Below, piece by piece: positions 17,889 through 28,141 of a stretch of DNA of 64,000 nucleotides (its first letter is position 1; the number at the start of each line of letters is the position of its first letter). A program made the position numbers and the translations under genes. Below the pieces are notes generated by a model. It was not told where the DNA came from. It was given only the letters and a program-made list of their open reading frames with translations, and made no database searches. Source of the stretch: Pseudobutyrivibrio ruminis (GTDB lineage Bacteria > Bacillota > Clostridia > Lachnospirales > Lachnospiraceae); the NCBI GenBank assembly GCA_015057315.1, contig SVER01000001.1, positions 98,170 to 162,169 on the forward strand, read 5' to 3'.

Positions 17889-20800
17889 ATGATGCAAAAA
17901 GAGAACTTTAAGCGTCTCTTAGCTACAGCTCTTGCACTTTCAATGGCCTGGTCAGGGTTTACACCTGGCTCAGGTCTTTCTTTAGTGCAGGCAACTGAAG
18001 CTGGGGAGACCAAACAAGAAGAATCTTCTGAAGAAAAATCACAAGAAGAATCAAAAGCATCTGAGGAAGAAACAAGCCAACCTTCTGAGGATGCCAAAGA
18101 AGTTCCTGACTCTGATTCCTCAGCAGAAGATGTAGCAGACGAATCAACGGACGATAATGAATCCCAAAAGGATGTTGATGAAGAAGCTAAAGAAGATGAA
18201 AATGCTGAGCTTGATGAGAAAGAGCTACTTGAAGAAGAAAAACTGTTAAAGGAAAAAGAAGAGGAAGAAGAGGATGAAGATAAGTTAAAGCTGATTGCAG
18301 ATTTTGACTTTGAAAACCTCGAAGATAATGCAGCCATTACAGGCGGCGGTGCTAAGGCAACAGGTACTTATTCTGTTGTAGATAGCTTTGGTGAAAGTGG
18401 AAAGGCTATTTCGCTTTCTGATGGTAAAAAGCAATTCCTTAATGTTACCAAGGAAAATGGAGACAGCTTGCTTGCAGGATTAAAATCTGTTTCTATTTCA
18501 TTTGATGCAAATATTGGAAGAACTGGAACAGACTGGTTATTCTACTCAGCCCCAAATGAGAACCCACAGTCAAGTCCAGAATATTACCTTGGTGCAGCTA
18601 ACATCAGTTCAAAGCTAACTATCGAGCAGTTTAAAAATGGTAGAGAAAACGGAACCACAAACACACCTCTTGCAATTAACACATGGACCCACATAGATGT
18701 TGTTTATTCTCAGGATGAGACAATTGTTTATGTAGATGGTGAAAAGAAATCAAGCTTTAGTTCAGACAACAAGCTTGAGGATATCCTAGGAGCTAATCCT
18801 ATTACTTATATTGGAAAAGCCAACTGGGGTTCAGGAGAATACTGTAGGGCATATCTTGATAACTACAGAATTTACCAGGGTAAGCTTACAGACAGTGATG
18901 TAGCAGACCTTTACAAGGCATTTCTTGATAAGAAGGTAGGCAAGGCTACAGAAGTTGAATTTTCTCTCAACTTAGGATACGTAACAGGAGATATTAATCT
19001 TCCAGCAGAATATGATGGCAAGAAAATCTCTTGGAAATCAAGCGATGAAAAGGTCGTGACAAATAACGGTAAAGTCACACGTGGAAATAAGAATAAAGAA
19101 GTAACACTTACAGCAACCATAGATGGGGCTGATAAGGAATTCAAAATCGTAGTACTGAAAGAAGGCGAGGATATTGCAACTTATGTAAGTAATAGTCCAG
19201 CTGTTGGTCAGGATGGTGGTATGAAGATTGCTGCTAAAAAGAATGGAAGCTTTGAGGCACTTCATAAGAATCAACCTATTATGTACACAAGCCTAGGTAG
19301 CAAGGCATATCAGAGCCCAACTGTACTTAGACAGGCAGATGGAGAGGGCTTTTACATGGTTGCAGCAGATGGCCCTTCTGGCAATCTGATTGTATACGAA
19401 AGTGATGATTTGATTTCATATAAGAATGAAAAATCAGTATCTACTGGTTCATCTGTTTCGAATGTAAAGCAGATTGAGGCTAAATATGATATGACTGATG
19501 AAAGATATGAAATCTATCTTAAGACAAATGATGGCACATATCTTGTAACATCAAAGGATATGGAAAGCTTTGACAAGGCAGTGCTAATTGAAGGCTACAG
19601 CTTTGAAGAAAAAAGCCTTGCACCAAAGGATGCTGTAAGCACAAGTATTCTAGGACTAACCAAGTCAGAATATGAAAATCTTACAGAGAAATTTACCAAT
19701 CCTTATAACACATCTCTTTCAAGCCTTCCTACAGATGAGATAAAGGTAGATGCTCTTACTTCAGAGGAAGAATTTAGAGAGATTCTTTCAAAGTATATTA
19801 AGAAGAACACTGTAAAGGTTGAGTATTCAGATGGAACAAAGAAGGAATACTCTCTTAGATTCACAGAGGATAGCATTGAAAATGTTGACCTTGAGCTTCC
19901 TGGCACCTACACACTTGAAGGTGTGATTGGCGGTTCTGGAAACTTTACAGACGCAGCTGACCCACTTGTTCCTGAAAGAGCAGATCCATACGTTGTTTAT
20001 AACAAGGACGATGGATACTACTATTTCACAGCATCTTACCCAATGGTAGGAAGCGGTGACAAGGATGGCTACGACAGAATCATTCTTAGAAGAGCAAAGA
20101 CAATTGCAGGCCTTGCAAACGCTGAGGAGGTTGCAGTTTGGGATGAGAACACATCAAAATCTCTTGGCAGATTTATCTGGGCACCAGAGATGCACAAGAT
20201 TGGCGACAGCTGGTATTTAGTTGCAACAGCAGGTCTTAACACAGGAAATGGCACCACATTTAACATCAGACCATTCATGATTAAGTTTGAAGGAAATCCT
20301 AAGAAGGACAGCATGTTAGATGCTGACAAATGGGGTGAGCCACAGCTTGTTAAGCCAGTAGAGGGTGACAATATTCTAAATGCCATGTCACTTGATATGA
20401 CATATTTTGAGGCAGGCGGCAAGCACTATCTTATCTGGGCAGATGAGACAAGAAACACTCAGAATCCAGATGCACTTAGCTACCTTTTCATAGCAACAAT
20501 CGACCCTAAGAATCCTACACAGCTTACAAGCAAGGCTAAGCTTCTTACAAAGCCAGAATTTGCATGGGAGCTTGTTAGATACAAGGTAAACGAGGGTCCT
20601 GGCGTGTTCCACAAAGACGGCAAGGTATACATGACATTTTCTGCATCAGGCACAGGCTCTGAATACTGCGTAGGTCTTATGTATGCAGATGAAAAGGCAG
20701 ATTTGCTTGATATTAACAATTGGACAAAACTTCCTTATCCAATCCTTACAAGCTCTGATTTTGATGATGAGGTTTCAGGCCCTGGCCACAACTCATTTAC

Positions 20801-23800
20801 CTATGATGAAAATGGAAATCTTGTAATTGTATATCACGCAAGAGAATCAAAGACACATGCCACTCATTCAGGTGACCCACTTTACGACCCATGCAGAAAT
20901 GCTTATGTAAAGACAGTTCTATTTGATGAGGATGGACTTCCAATCTTTAATCTTAGCAGTGAGGATTTCATAAAGGATGGAGAGAAGTTCAAGGTTAACG
21001 TAGTAGTAGAGGGTGAAGAGATAAAGGCTGAGCCAATACTTCAGTATGACTTTAACGATGGTCTTACAAAGAACGCCATCAAGGATGCATCTGGAAATGG
21101 CAACGATGGTAAGGTTGTAAAGGGACAGGTAGTAGAGGACAAGGATTACGGCAAGGTTCTTTACTTAGACGGTGACACATCAGTTGGTGGTCACAATGCT
21201 TATCTTGAATTCCCTAAGGGATTCTTTGATGGCAGAGACAAGATGACAATCTCCTTCGATGTAAACGAGGTTACCCGTACAGGAAACTATTTTACATTTA
21301 CAACAGGACAGGATAATACAAAGTATTTATTCTACAAAGCAATGCCAACAGCTGAAAAGCTTGCTATTACAGCAGAAAGCAGTGGCGGAGAAAAGAAGGT
21401 TGAGGCATCAGCTAAATATCCAAACACATCAAGAACCTGGATCAACATCACCATCGTAATGGATGGAAACAGGATGTCACTTTACAGAGATGGCAAGCTT
21501 ATCGGTGTTAACAAAAACACAGGTGTTAAGGTTTCTGATTTAGGAGAGGATTTGTTAGGTTACCTTGGCAAGTCATTCTACTCAGGAGATGCTTATTTCC
21601 GAGGATATTTTGACAACGTAAAGGTATACGAAAGAGCCTACAAGGCAGATGATGTTGCACGCCTTTACACAGCAGGTAAGGTTGCACGCTTACAGGAAAT
21701 CGGTGATGTTGAATATGTAGCAAACAATTACGTGATTCCTGATATGAACAAAATCAAGGGTAACATTTCCCTTCCAGATGAGATTAATGGAGTAGACCTT
21801 TCATGGTCATCATCTGATGAAAAAGTAATCAGCACAAAGGTAAAGGCAAATAAGGGTTATGACAGCACACCAGCAGGTGTTGTAACAAGACAGTCTGAGG
21901 ACACAAAGGTAACTCTTACAGCAACCTTTAAGAAGAATGATGTATCAGTAACAAAGGCTTACGATTGTACAGTTGTTGCTGCACCAAAGGCTGTTGATGA
22001 ATATGTAGGATATCTATTCGTTCATTTCACAGGAACAGAAGGGGCAGCTACAGATGAGCAGGTTTACTTCTCAGTTTCAAAGGATGGATTTAACTGGGAG
22101 GATTTGAACAACAACAATCCAATCATCGAAAGTACAATCGGTGAAAGTGGACTTAGAGACATGTACATTGCTCGTACTCCAGAGGGAGACAAGTTCTACA
22201 TGATTTCTACAGATCTTAGCATCTATCATAACAGAGACTGGGGTCAGGCTGGTAGCAACGGTAGCCATAGCATCGTTGTTTGGGAATCAAGCGATTTGGT
22301 TCACTGGTCTAAGCCATGGCTTGCAGAAATAGCTCCAGAAAATGCTGGATGTACATGGGCACCAGAGTTTGTTTATGACGATGTAACAGGCGAGTACGTT
22401 GTTTACTGGTCTGCAACAACACTTGAAGTAGATGAAAATGAAAAGGTTACTCAGGATTATGAGAACCACGCAATCTACTACGCAAAGACTCGTGACTTTG
22501 TTCATTTCACAGAACCTCAGCTTTATCACGAGGGCGGAAGAGATGCCAGTGGAAAGATTATCAAGGTAATCGATTCAACAATGATTAAGGGTAGTGATGG
22601 CAAATACTATCGTTACACAAAGAATGAGTCAAACGGCTCAATCAAGATTGACGTTGCTGACAACGTACTTGGTCAGTTTACAGATATTAGTTCTAAGTTC
22701 TTAGATAAGACATTACCAGGAAAGGTTGGTGCAGTAGAAGGACCAATCATCTTCAAGCTAAACGAGAAGAATGAAGAAGGTAAGGATCAGTGGTGCTTGC
22801 TCATCGATAGATTTGCAAGAGGACAGGGCTACTATCCAGTAGTAACTACTGATTTGGCATCAGGTGATTTTGAATTCGTATCTGATGATAAGCTCGGTTC
22901 ATACAACAAGATTAAATATCGTCATGGTTACGTAATGCCAATCACAGCTGATGAATATTCAGCACTTACAGGCAGTGATTGGAACGATTTTGAGGATGCC
23001 GAGGAAGTTACATTAGAAAAGAGTAAATCAGGCAACCCAATGCTTGGCTTTGATGAAAATGGTGATGTGCTTTACGGTGGTGACCCATCTATCTTAGTTG
23101 ATGGTGATACAGTATATGCTTACGTTGGCCATGACACTTCTACAACAGAAAGCTATAAGATGCCTGATTGGAGATGCTATTCTTCAAAGGATATGAAGAA
23201 TTGGAAGTATGAGGGCGAATATCTTAACGATTCTGATATCAGCTGGGTACAGGATAAGAACAGTGCATGGGCTGGTCAGGTGGTTAAGTACGGTGACAAG
23301 TATTACTTCTACTATTGCTCAGAGGCAAAGGGCAGCTACGGCGGTGGCAAGTGTATTGGTGTTGCAGTATCTGATTCACCAACAGGTGGCTTTAAGGATA
23401 TTGGACATCCACTTGTTAAGAATGTAGATACCTACAATGGTGTATCTACTTGGGAAGATATCGACCCAACCTTCTGGATTGAGAAGGATGAAAAGGGAGT
23501 AGAGCATAGAATTCTTGGATGGGGTAATGTTCGTTTCTTCAATTGCGAATTAAACGAGGACATGATTTCTATCAAGAATCAGGATGGTGATGAGAATAAG
23601 CTTTCAGTTGAGAAGGCATCTGACAAGAAGAATGCAGATATCAAGGTTGGTGTAATCAAGGGAATGCCTTCAGGACATCAGTATACGGAAGCTCCTTATT
23701 ACTATAAGCATAACGTAAACGGCAAGGATCGTTATTACATGTTCTTCGCTTACGATTGGCGTGAGCAGATGGCTTATGCATATTGTGACAGCTTAGAAGA

Positions 23801-24779
23801 TTTCCTTAACAATGAATGGACCTTCGGCGGCGTTGTTATGGAGCCATCAGCAACAGCTAACACAAACCACATGGCAGTATTTGATTTCAAGGGACACACA
23901 TATTTCGTTTACCATGACGGAAGTCTTCCACACGGTAGTGGCTTCAGAAGAGTTGCCTGCTGCGAGGAGTTCAAGGTAAATGAGGATGGCTCAATCCCAT
24001 ACATCAAAAAGACTGCAGTAGGTTTAACAGGAACAGTAAGCAAGATTTACGATTACTACAAGAATCCTATTTACGTTCAGGAGTATGAAAACACATTAAG
24101 CGACAGCGACTATCCTATGATTGGCAAAGCAGTTGGCTGCGACAGCAAATATGATGGCGAAACAGCTGAGTGGGAAATCAATCCTGGCAAGTTAAATAAG
24201 AACAATGCAGCTCTTGTTTCACTTGAATCAAATTACAAGCCAGGTATGTATCTTACAGTTGGCAAGGCTTTATCTGATGGAAGCTACAATCTTGTTTTTT
24301 CACAGGATGTAAATGGAACCACAGATGAAGCAAAGGCTATGACCTTCAGAACAATCAAGGGATTAAATGGTAGAGGCGTAACATTTGAAAGTGCTCTTTA
24401 CCATGGCTTCTATATCGCTTCAGTAGGTGGCAAGCTCATCCTTACAGAAACACCTGATAAGAATGCAGCAAGCTTTACTACTGAAAAAATTGCAGAAGGT
24501 GGTCAGATTGCAGCAGAGGTTATTAAATCTGCAAAGGTTCGCAAATCTGTAAGAATGTATGCAGTAGGTGATACAGTTGCAGCAAATGATATCAGAATCA
24601 GAGCTACTCTTGAAAATGGTAAGAAGGTTACAATCAAGGATGGTATTAAGCTTGACCTTCCAGTAGATGTAACAGCGGCTACTGGCAAGAAGGAGCTTAA
24701 GGTGACATATTCTTACATGGGTAGTGAATATGAGGCCACAGTAGTTATCAATGTAGTAGACAAGGAATACAAGGATTAG
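17889..24779 (+). CDS. Secreted multimodular glycoside hydrolase with three GH43 catalytic modules
   Basis: 2296 residues from ATG 17889 (GGGGG seven bases upstream; a GTG at 17886 and ATG 17892 are alternatives). Order: signal peptide (1-38); acidic Glu/Ser/Asp linker (39-135); LamG 1 (about 135-343); Ig-like module (about 350-425); a propeller fragment of uncertain type (about 437-572); GH43 A with D699, D836, E902; LamG 2 (about 1050-1265); Ig-like (about 1275-1370); GH43 B with D1424, D1562, E1617; GH43 C with D1732, D1859, E1934; AbfB-like arabinose-binding module (about 2100-2205); Ig-like end. GH43 enzymes cut arabinan, arabinoxylan and xylo-oligosaccharides. All three Asp-Asp-Glu sets look complete. 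No wall anchor is seen. Translated just before the membrane-anchored LamG protein. Confidence 0.9.
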   Translation: MMQKENFKRLLATALALSMAWSGFTPGSGLSLVQATEAGETKQEESSEEKSQEESKASEEETSQPSEDAKEVPDSDSSAEDVADESTDDNESQKDVDEEAKEDENAELDEKELLEEEKLLKEKEEEEEDEDKLKLIADFDFENLEDNAAITGGGAKATGTYSVVDSFGESGKAISLSDGKKQFLNVTKENGDSLLAGLKSVSISFDANIGRTGTDWLFYSAPNENPQSSPEYYLGAANISSKLTIEQFKNGRENGTTNTPLAINTWTHIDVVYSQDETIVYVDGEKKSSFSSDNKLEDILGANPITYIGKANWGSGEYCRAYLDNYRIYQGKLTDSDVADLYKAFLDKKVGKATEVEFSLNLGYVTGDINLPAEYDGKKISWKSSDEKVVTNNGKVTRGNKNKEVTLTATIDGADKEFKIVVLKEGEDIATYVSNSPAVGQDGGMKIAAKKNGSFEALHKNQPIMYTSLGSKAYQSPTVLRQADGEGFYMVAADGPSGNLIVYESDDLISYKNEKSVSTGSSVSNVKQIEAKYDMTDERYEIYLKTNDGTYLVTSKDMESFDKAVLIEGYSFEEKSLAPKDAVSTSILGLTKSEYENLTEKFTNPYNTSLSSLPTDEIKVDALTSEEEFREILSKYIKKNTVKVEYSDGTKKEYSLRFTEDSIENVDLELPGTYTLEGVIGGSGNFTDAADPLVPERADPYVVYNKDDGYYYFTASYPMVGSGDKDGYDRIILRRAKTIAGLANAEEVAVWDENTSKSLGRFIWAPEMHKIGDSWYLVATAGLNTGNGTTFNIRPFMIKFEGNPKKDSMLDADKWGEPQLVKPVEGDNILNAMSLDMTYFEAGGKHYLIWADETRNTQNPDALSYLFIATIDPKNPTQLTSKAKLLTKPEFAWELVRYKVNEGPGVFHKDGKVYMTFSASGTGSEYCVGLMYADEKADLLDINNWTKLPYPILTSSDFDDEVSGPGHNSFTYDENGNLVIVYHARESKTHATHSGDPLYDPCRNAYVKTVLFDEDGLPIFNLSSEDFIKDGEKFKVNVVVEGEEIKAEPILQYDFNDGLTKNAIKDASGNGNDGKVVKGQVVEDKDYGKVLYLDGDTSVGGHNAYLEFPKGFFDGRDKMTISFDVNEVTRTGNYFTFTTGQDNTKYLFYKAMPTAEKLAITAESSGGEKKVEASAKYPNTSRTWINITIVMDGNRMSLYRDGKLIGVNKNTGVKVSDLGEDLLGYLGKSFYSGDAYFRGYFDNVKVYERAYKADDVARLYTAGKVARLQEIGDVEYVANNYVIPDMNKIKGNISLPDEINGVDLSWSSSDEKVISTKVKANKGYDSTPAGVVTRQSEDTKVTLTATFKKNDVSVTKAYDCTVVAAPKAVDEYVGYLFVHFTGTEGAATDEQVYFSVSKDGFNWEDLNNNNPIIESTIGESGLRDMYIARTPEGDKFYMISTDLSIYHNRDWGQAGSNGSHSIVVWESSDLVHWSKPWLAEIAPENAGCTWAPEFVYDDVTGEYVVYWSATTLEVDENEKVTQDYENHAIYYAKTRDFVHFTEPQLYHEGGRDASGKIIKVIDSTMIKGSDGKYYRYTKNESNGSIKIDVADNVLGQFTDISSKFLDKTLPGKVGAVEGPIIFKLNEKNEEGKDQWCLLIDRFARGQGYYPVVTTDLASGDFEFVSDDKLGSYNKIKYRHGYVMPITADEYSALTGSDWNDFEDAEEVTLEKSKSGNPMLGFDENGDVLYGGDPSILVDGDTVYAYVGHDTSTTESYKMPDWRCYSSKDMKNWKYEGEYLNDSDISWVQDKNSAWAGQVVKYGDKYYFYYCSEAKGSYGGGKCIGVAVSDSPTGGFKDIGHPLVKNVDTYNGVSTWEDIDPTFWIEKDEKGVEHRILGWGNVRFFNCELNEDMISIKNQDGDENKLSVEKASDKKNADIKVGVIKGMPSGHQYTEAPYYYKHNVNGKDRYYMFFAYDWREQMAYAYCDSLEDFLNNEWTFGGVVMEPSATANTNHMAVFDFKGHTYFVYHDGSLPHGSGFRRVACCEEFKVNEDGSIPYIKKTAVGLTGTVSKIYDYYKNPIYVQEYENTLSDSDYPMIGKAVGCDSKYDGETAEWEINPGKLNKNNAALVSLESNYKPGMYLTVGKALSDGSYNLVFSQDVNGTTDEAKAMTFRTIKGLNGRGVTFESALYHGFYIASVGGKLILTETPDKNAASFTTEKIAEGGQIAAEVIKSAKVRKSVRMYAVGDTVAANDIRIRATLENGKKVTIKDGIKLDLPVDVTAATGKKELKVTYSYMGSEYEATVVINVVDKEYKD

Positions 24780-24796
24780 AAGCAAGGAGAATGATG

Positions 24797-27370
24797 ATGA
24801 AAAATAAAAAGAAATATTATGGGCTTTTAGCCGGCGTCATGGCTCTTGCTTTGGCGGTACCTTTTGTAGGTGTAAATATTGCAAAGGCTGATACTTTACA
24901 TAAACATTTGGTGGCATGGTACGATTTCAATGACGGCACCCTTACAAACAGTAAGGGTGAGAGCCTTGCTACACCAATAGTCAAGGGCCTAGGCAACTAT
25001 AATGGAGAAGTAAAATACGATGCCAATAGAGATGAAAATATCGCAGGACATTCATTAAGACTTGATGGCAATTACGGTGTCAAACTAAACACAAAGAATC
25101 TTGGCGCAAACTATTCAGTTTCACTTTGGGTAAAGCCAGAGAAAAAGGTTCCTGTGAATACACCAGTTGTTTTTGTTGGATATCATGACCCAGAGCTTTG
25201 GTATTCAGTTTCTGGAAATGATGATAAGAACAGATTGAAATTCTGGTACAACAATGGGGCAGATTTTAAATGGGTTACAAAAACCTTTGCAGATTATGAT
25301 GCTGCCCAGTGGCACCACATAGTATTAACAGCTGATGGAAAAGAAAACAAAGCATATTTTGATGGAAAGCTTTTATCCACAGATCAGTTCCTTGAGGTTA
25401 TGAATGGTGAAAACCAGGATATTATCCTTGGTGCTAACAATTGGGATAGTTGCTACAGCGGACTTATTGATGACGTAATGGTTTATGACCGTACAATATC
25501 AGCTGACGAAGTAAACAGATTGTTTACTGATGACATCAAGCCAGTTGAGTCTGCTGACAAGGATATTGAGAAAAATCTTGTTTCATCCTACGATTTTGAA
25601 AATGGTATTGGTGATGCCAAGGCTATCGTAAAGGGCATGGGTGCTTATAACGGTGAAATAACATACGTTGATGGAATCAAAGGCAAGGCAGTGGATTTCA
25701 ACGATTTTGGTTTGGACCTTGGAAACAAGATTAATGGAACAGACTTTACAATTACATTTTCTGTTTGCCCAGACAAATCTCAGGCTGACAATCAGGTATT
25801 GATGTTACTGGGATATCATAATAAAGAGCACTGGCTGGCACTATCAGGAGATGGCGCAGACCAGGAGTACAAGCTCTGGGGAAGAACAGATGGAGTTAAG
25901 ACTATTGGAAATGCTCAGCCGATGAGCTGGACAACAGTAGGTAATCCAACAGTTCCAAACGGTGTTTGGTCACAGGTAGCACTTGTTGGTACAGATGGCA
26001 ACATCACCATGTATGTAGATGGTCAAAAGGTTGTAAGTGGTATATCTAACAACCCATTAGGCAGCGAAAACGATTCTATCCTTTTTGGTGCTAACAACTG
26101 GGATGCATGCTTTGATGGTAAGGTTGATGATATCAAAATCTACAACAAGGCTATGAGCGAAGACACTGTAGAGGATATTGCAGAGGCTTTTAAAGAAAGC
26201 AGAGTTCAGCGCAGCTTAGAGCTGGCATGTAGTTTTAATGCAATAGGGGGCAACAACAAGGAGGCAGGTCAGATTAGATATGACCTTTCTCTTCCAACAT
26301 CTGTGCTTGGCAGCAATATCACATGGAAGTCATCTGATGAATCAGTGATTTCAAATAAGGGTGTAGTTGCTATCGATAACAAGAAGCATGAGGTTACATT
26401 AACAGCTGATGTAAAGGTTGATGGAACAAAGGGACATGTAGAGCTTAAGTTTGTGGTTGACGCACTTGATAAGACAGCATTAAACGCACTTATCGAAACT
26501 GCTGAGGGTTATGACCTTTCATTTATGACAGAAGAATCAGCAGACAGACTTCGCAGCGCTATTGCAGAAGCAAAGGCTGCAACATCATTCGATGAGATTG
26601 ACAATGCAACACTTCACATTGAAAGCTCAATCAAGGCACTTACACCAGCAGATGAGTACGAAGATCCATTTGATATGATTCCAGAATCAAAGGTTGAATT
26701 AACCATGAAGCCAGGTGAGGAGCAGGTATTATTCGTTCTTCCAGATGCTATCGAAAAGATGGTTAAGGTAGAGTACACATCTAATGATGAGGCAGTAAGC
26801 TTTGAGGAAGGTAAGGCAACAGCAAAAGCAGTTGGTAAGGCTATTGTTACAGCAAAGGTAACAGCTTTAAGCGATGGATTTGCTATGGATTATTCTACAG
26901 CAGTAAAGGTTGCTAAGGATGAGCCTGTTACACCAGCACCAAGCGGTGGTTCAAGCTCAGGCGGAAGCTCAAGCTCAGGTAGTGGTTCAGGAAGCAGTGC
27001 TGGCGCAGTCGCTGGAACAACTATTCCAGTTGTTGCTGGCAATACTGGTGCTCAGACACAGATTCCAGATGCTCAGGTTCCTGCAGCAGGTGGCAGCCAG
27101 TCTACTAAGCCTAAGAATGATAAGGTAGATGAGAAGGCAGAGGAGACCACAGAGAATTCTGATGAGACAGTTGTAGATGATGCAGCTTCTGATACAACAG
27201 ATGATGAAGCTGTTGATGAAACAGAAGAGACAACTATCGAAGAGGAGGCAACTCCTGAAGCTGGTGAAGCTTCTGGAACAAGCCCGGTTGTTGTTATAAT
27301 TGCAGCTTTAGTTATTGTAGGTGCAGCAATTCTTGCAATCCTAGCCAAACTTGGAATCCTAAAACTATAA
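24797..27370 (+). CDS. Membrane-anchored LamG/Ig-like carbohydrate-binding surface protein
   Basis: 857 residues from the third in-frame ATG (24797), seven bases after AAGGAG; ATGs at 24791 and 24794 are too close to it. Order: signal peptide; two LamG modules, each with [AS]xYDFx[ND]G and a closing DDV/DDI strand (about 30-250 and 255-475); Ig-like module with ITWKSSDESVISNKG; a helical FIVAR-like stretch; a second Ig-like module; Ser/Gly linker; acidic linker; one C-terminal membrane helix (PVVVIIAALVIVGAAILAIL) and a short Lys-Leu tail. No catalytic domain is seen. Likely a surface glycan binder that works with the GH43 enzyme 17 bases upstream. Confidence 0.82.
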   Translation: MKNKKKYYGLLAGVMALALAVPFVGVNIAKADTLHKHLVAWYDFNDGTLTNSKGESLATPIVKGLGNYNGEVKYDANRDENIAGHSLRLDGNYGVKLNTKNLGANYSVSLWVKPEKKVPVNTPVVFVGYHDPELWYSVSGNDDKNRLKFWYNNGADFKWVTKTFADYDAAQWHHIVLTADGKENKAYFDGKLLSTDQFLEVMNGENQDIILGANNWDSCYSGLIDDVMVYDRTISADEVNRLFTDDIKPVESADKDIEKNLVSSYDFENGIGDAKAIVKGMGAYNGEITYVDGIKGKAVDFNDFGLDLGNKINGTDFTITFSVCPDKSQADNQVLMLLGYHNKEHWLALSGDGADQEYKLWGRTDGVKTIGNAQPMSWTTVGNPTVPNGVWSQVALVGTDGNITMYVDGQKVVSGISNNPLGSENDSILFGANNWDACFDGKVDDIKIYNKAMSEDTVEDIAEAFKESRVQRSLELACSFNAIGGNNKEAGQIRYDLSLPTSVLGSNITWKSSDESVISNKGVVAIDNKKHEVTLTADVKVDGTKGHVELKFVVDALDKTALNALIETAEGYDLSFMTEESADRLRSAIAEAKAATSFDEIDNATLHIESSIKALTPADEYEDPFDMIPESKVELTMKPGEEQVLFVLPDAIEKMVKVEYTSNDEAVSFEEGKATAKAVGKAIVTAKVTALSDGFAMDYSTAVKVAKDEPVTPAPSGGSSSGGSSSSGSGSGSSAGAVAGTTIPVVAGNTGAQTQIPDAQVPAAGGSQSTKPKNDKVDEKAEETTENSDETVVDDAASDTTDDEAVDETEETTIEEEATPEAGEASGTSPVVVIIAALVIVGAAILAILAKLGILKL

Positions 27371-27380
27371 GTTCTATTTT

Positions 27381-27413
27381 GGACTGTGGTCTTTCAGACC
27401 CCAGTCCTTTTTT
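27381..27413 (+). terminator. Intrinsic terminator after LamG surface protein
   Basis: GGACTG-TGGTCT pairs with AGACC-CCAGTCC over a 3-base loop, with one bulge, then six T residues. Confidence 0.88.
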
Positions 27414-28141
27414 AGGCTTCCCCCTTTTGGGGTTGCTAGGCTCCAGTGGAGCCTGTTCAGCAACGACCGAGCCGGGAGGCGAGACAAGCTGTCAGCGCAG
27501 CTGACTGATGAGGGTATGCTAAGTGCATGATAAGCTATACCAAGTATGACTTCTTGTGGGCTACTTAAGGAAAAAGCCCACAAGAACTTGGCTTTGCCAA
27601 GCAATATTTTCTTTTTGAGTATGACTTTTGCGCATTTTTGAAAAAATATACTCACTGAGGTAACCTAATACACCGTTTGAGTATCTCCTGAGTGAATTTT
27701 ATCAAAGTCATACTTTACTATACCACGCCCTCATGTATCTGTGGTGCTACTATCAGTATGAAAGTATGACTTTTTAATTTTCGCTCTATAATATACTCAT
27801 TTTTCTGAAGGTCGCATTTTACCATGCTCAGAAAGTATCTTGTTTTTCCTCAGAAAAACAGAAGTTATAAAACATTATATTCTGCTCTTTGGGACTGTGG
27901 GTAATCCACAGTCCCTTTTTTAAATTTAAAATAAATATTTACAAACTAAAACGATTAAGTTATTATAATAATCAAATAGACAGATAATACTCACAATTTC
28001 ATACAGAAGACAGATAAAAACCAATGCAAAGAAAATGAGTATATTTACTCACACATATTCTTAATATAAACGGAGAGGGGATATAAAGACATCAAGCGCG
28101 CGGGTGTCTTTTATAAATATTTTAAGGAGGGATATGTTATT
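27414..28141. other. Long intergenic region rich in small inverted motifs, no gene seen
   Basis: No convincing ORF. It holds a degenerate REP-like repeat (27414-27515), a nested hairpin TTGCT-GGCTCC/GGAGCC-AGCAA (about 27432-27462), a stem TTCTTGTGGGC/GCCCACAAGAA (about 27550-27590), four copies of an AAAGT-ATG-ACTTT-like inverted motif (near 27542, 27617, 27704, 27761) and six copies of TGAGTAT/ATACTCA (27616, 27648, 27678, 27793, 27987, 28036), plus a second terminator at 27891. The stretch between the two terminators could be a small RNA. The end is the GH9 leader, with a hairpin AAAGACA/TGTCTTT (28085-28112). Confidence 0.6.
27891..27921 (+). terminator. Second intrinsic terminator with no gene before it
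   Basis: GGGACTGTGG (27891-27900) and CCACAGTCCC (27906-27915) form a perfect 10-base stem with a 5-base loop, then six T residues. No ORF ends near it, so it may end an unannotated RNA. Confidence 0.85.

Noticed and set aside
17864..18337. 157-codon minus-strand ORF rich in Ser
   Set aside because: Mirror of the Glu/Asp-rich linker of the GH43 gene; low-complexity shadow.
27073..27348. 91-codon minus-strand ORF rich in Ser and Val
   Set aside because: Mirror of the acidic stalk of the LamG surface protein.
27374..27655. 93-codon minus-strand ORF in intergenic region
   Set aside because: Runs through a terminator and a REP-like repeat; no ribosome site.
27921..28141. Cyclic di-GMP or other riboswitch before GH9
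   Set aside because: No conserved riboswitch core could be recognised in the leader.
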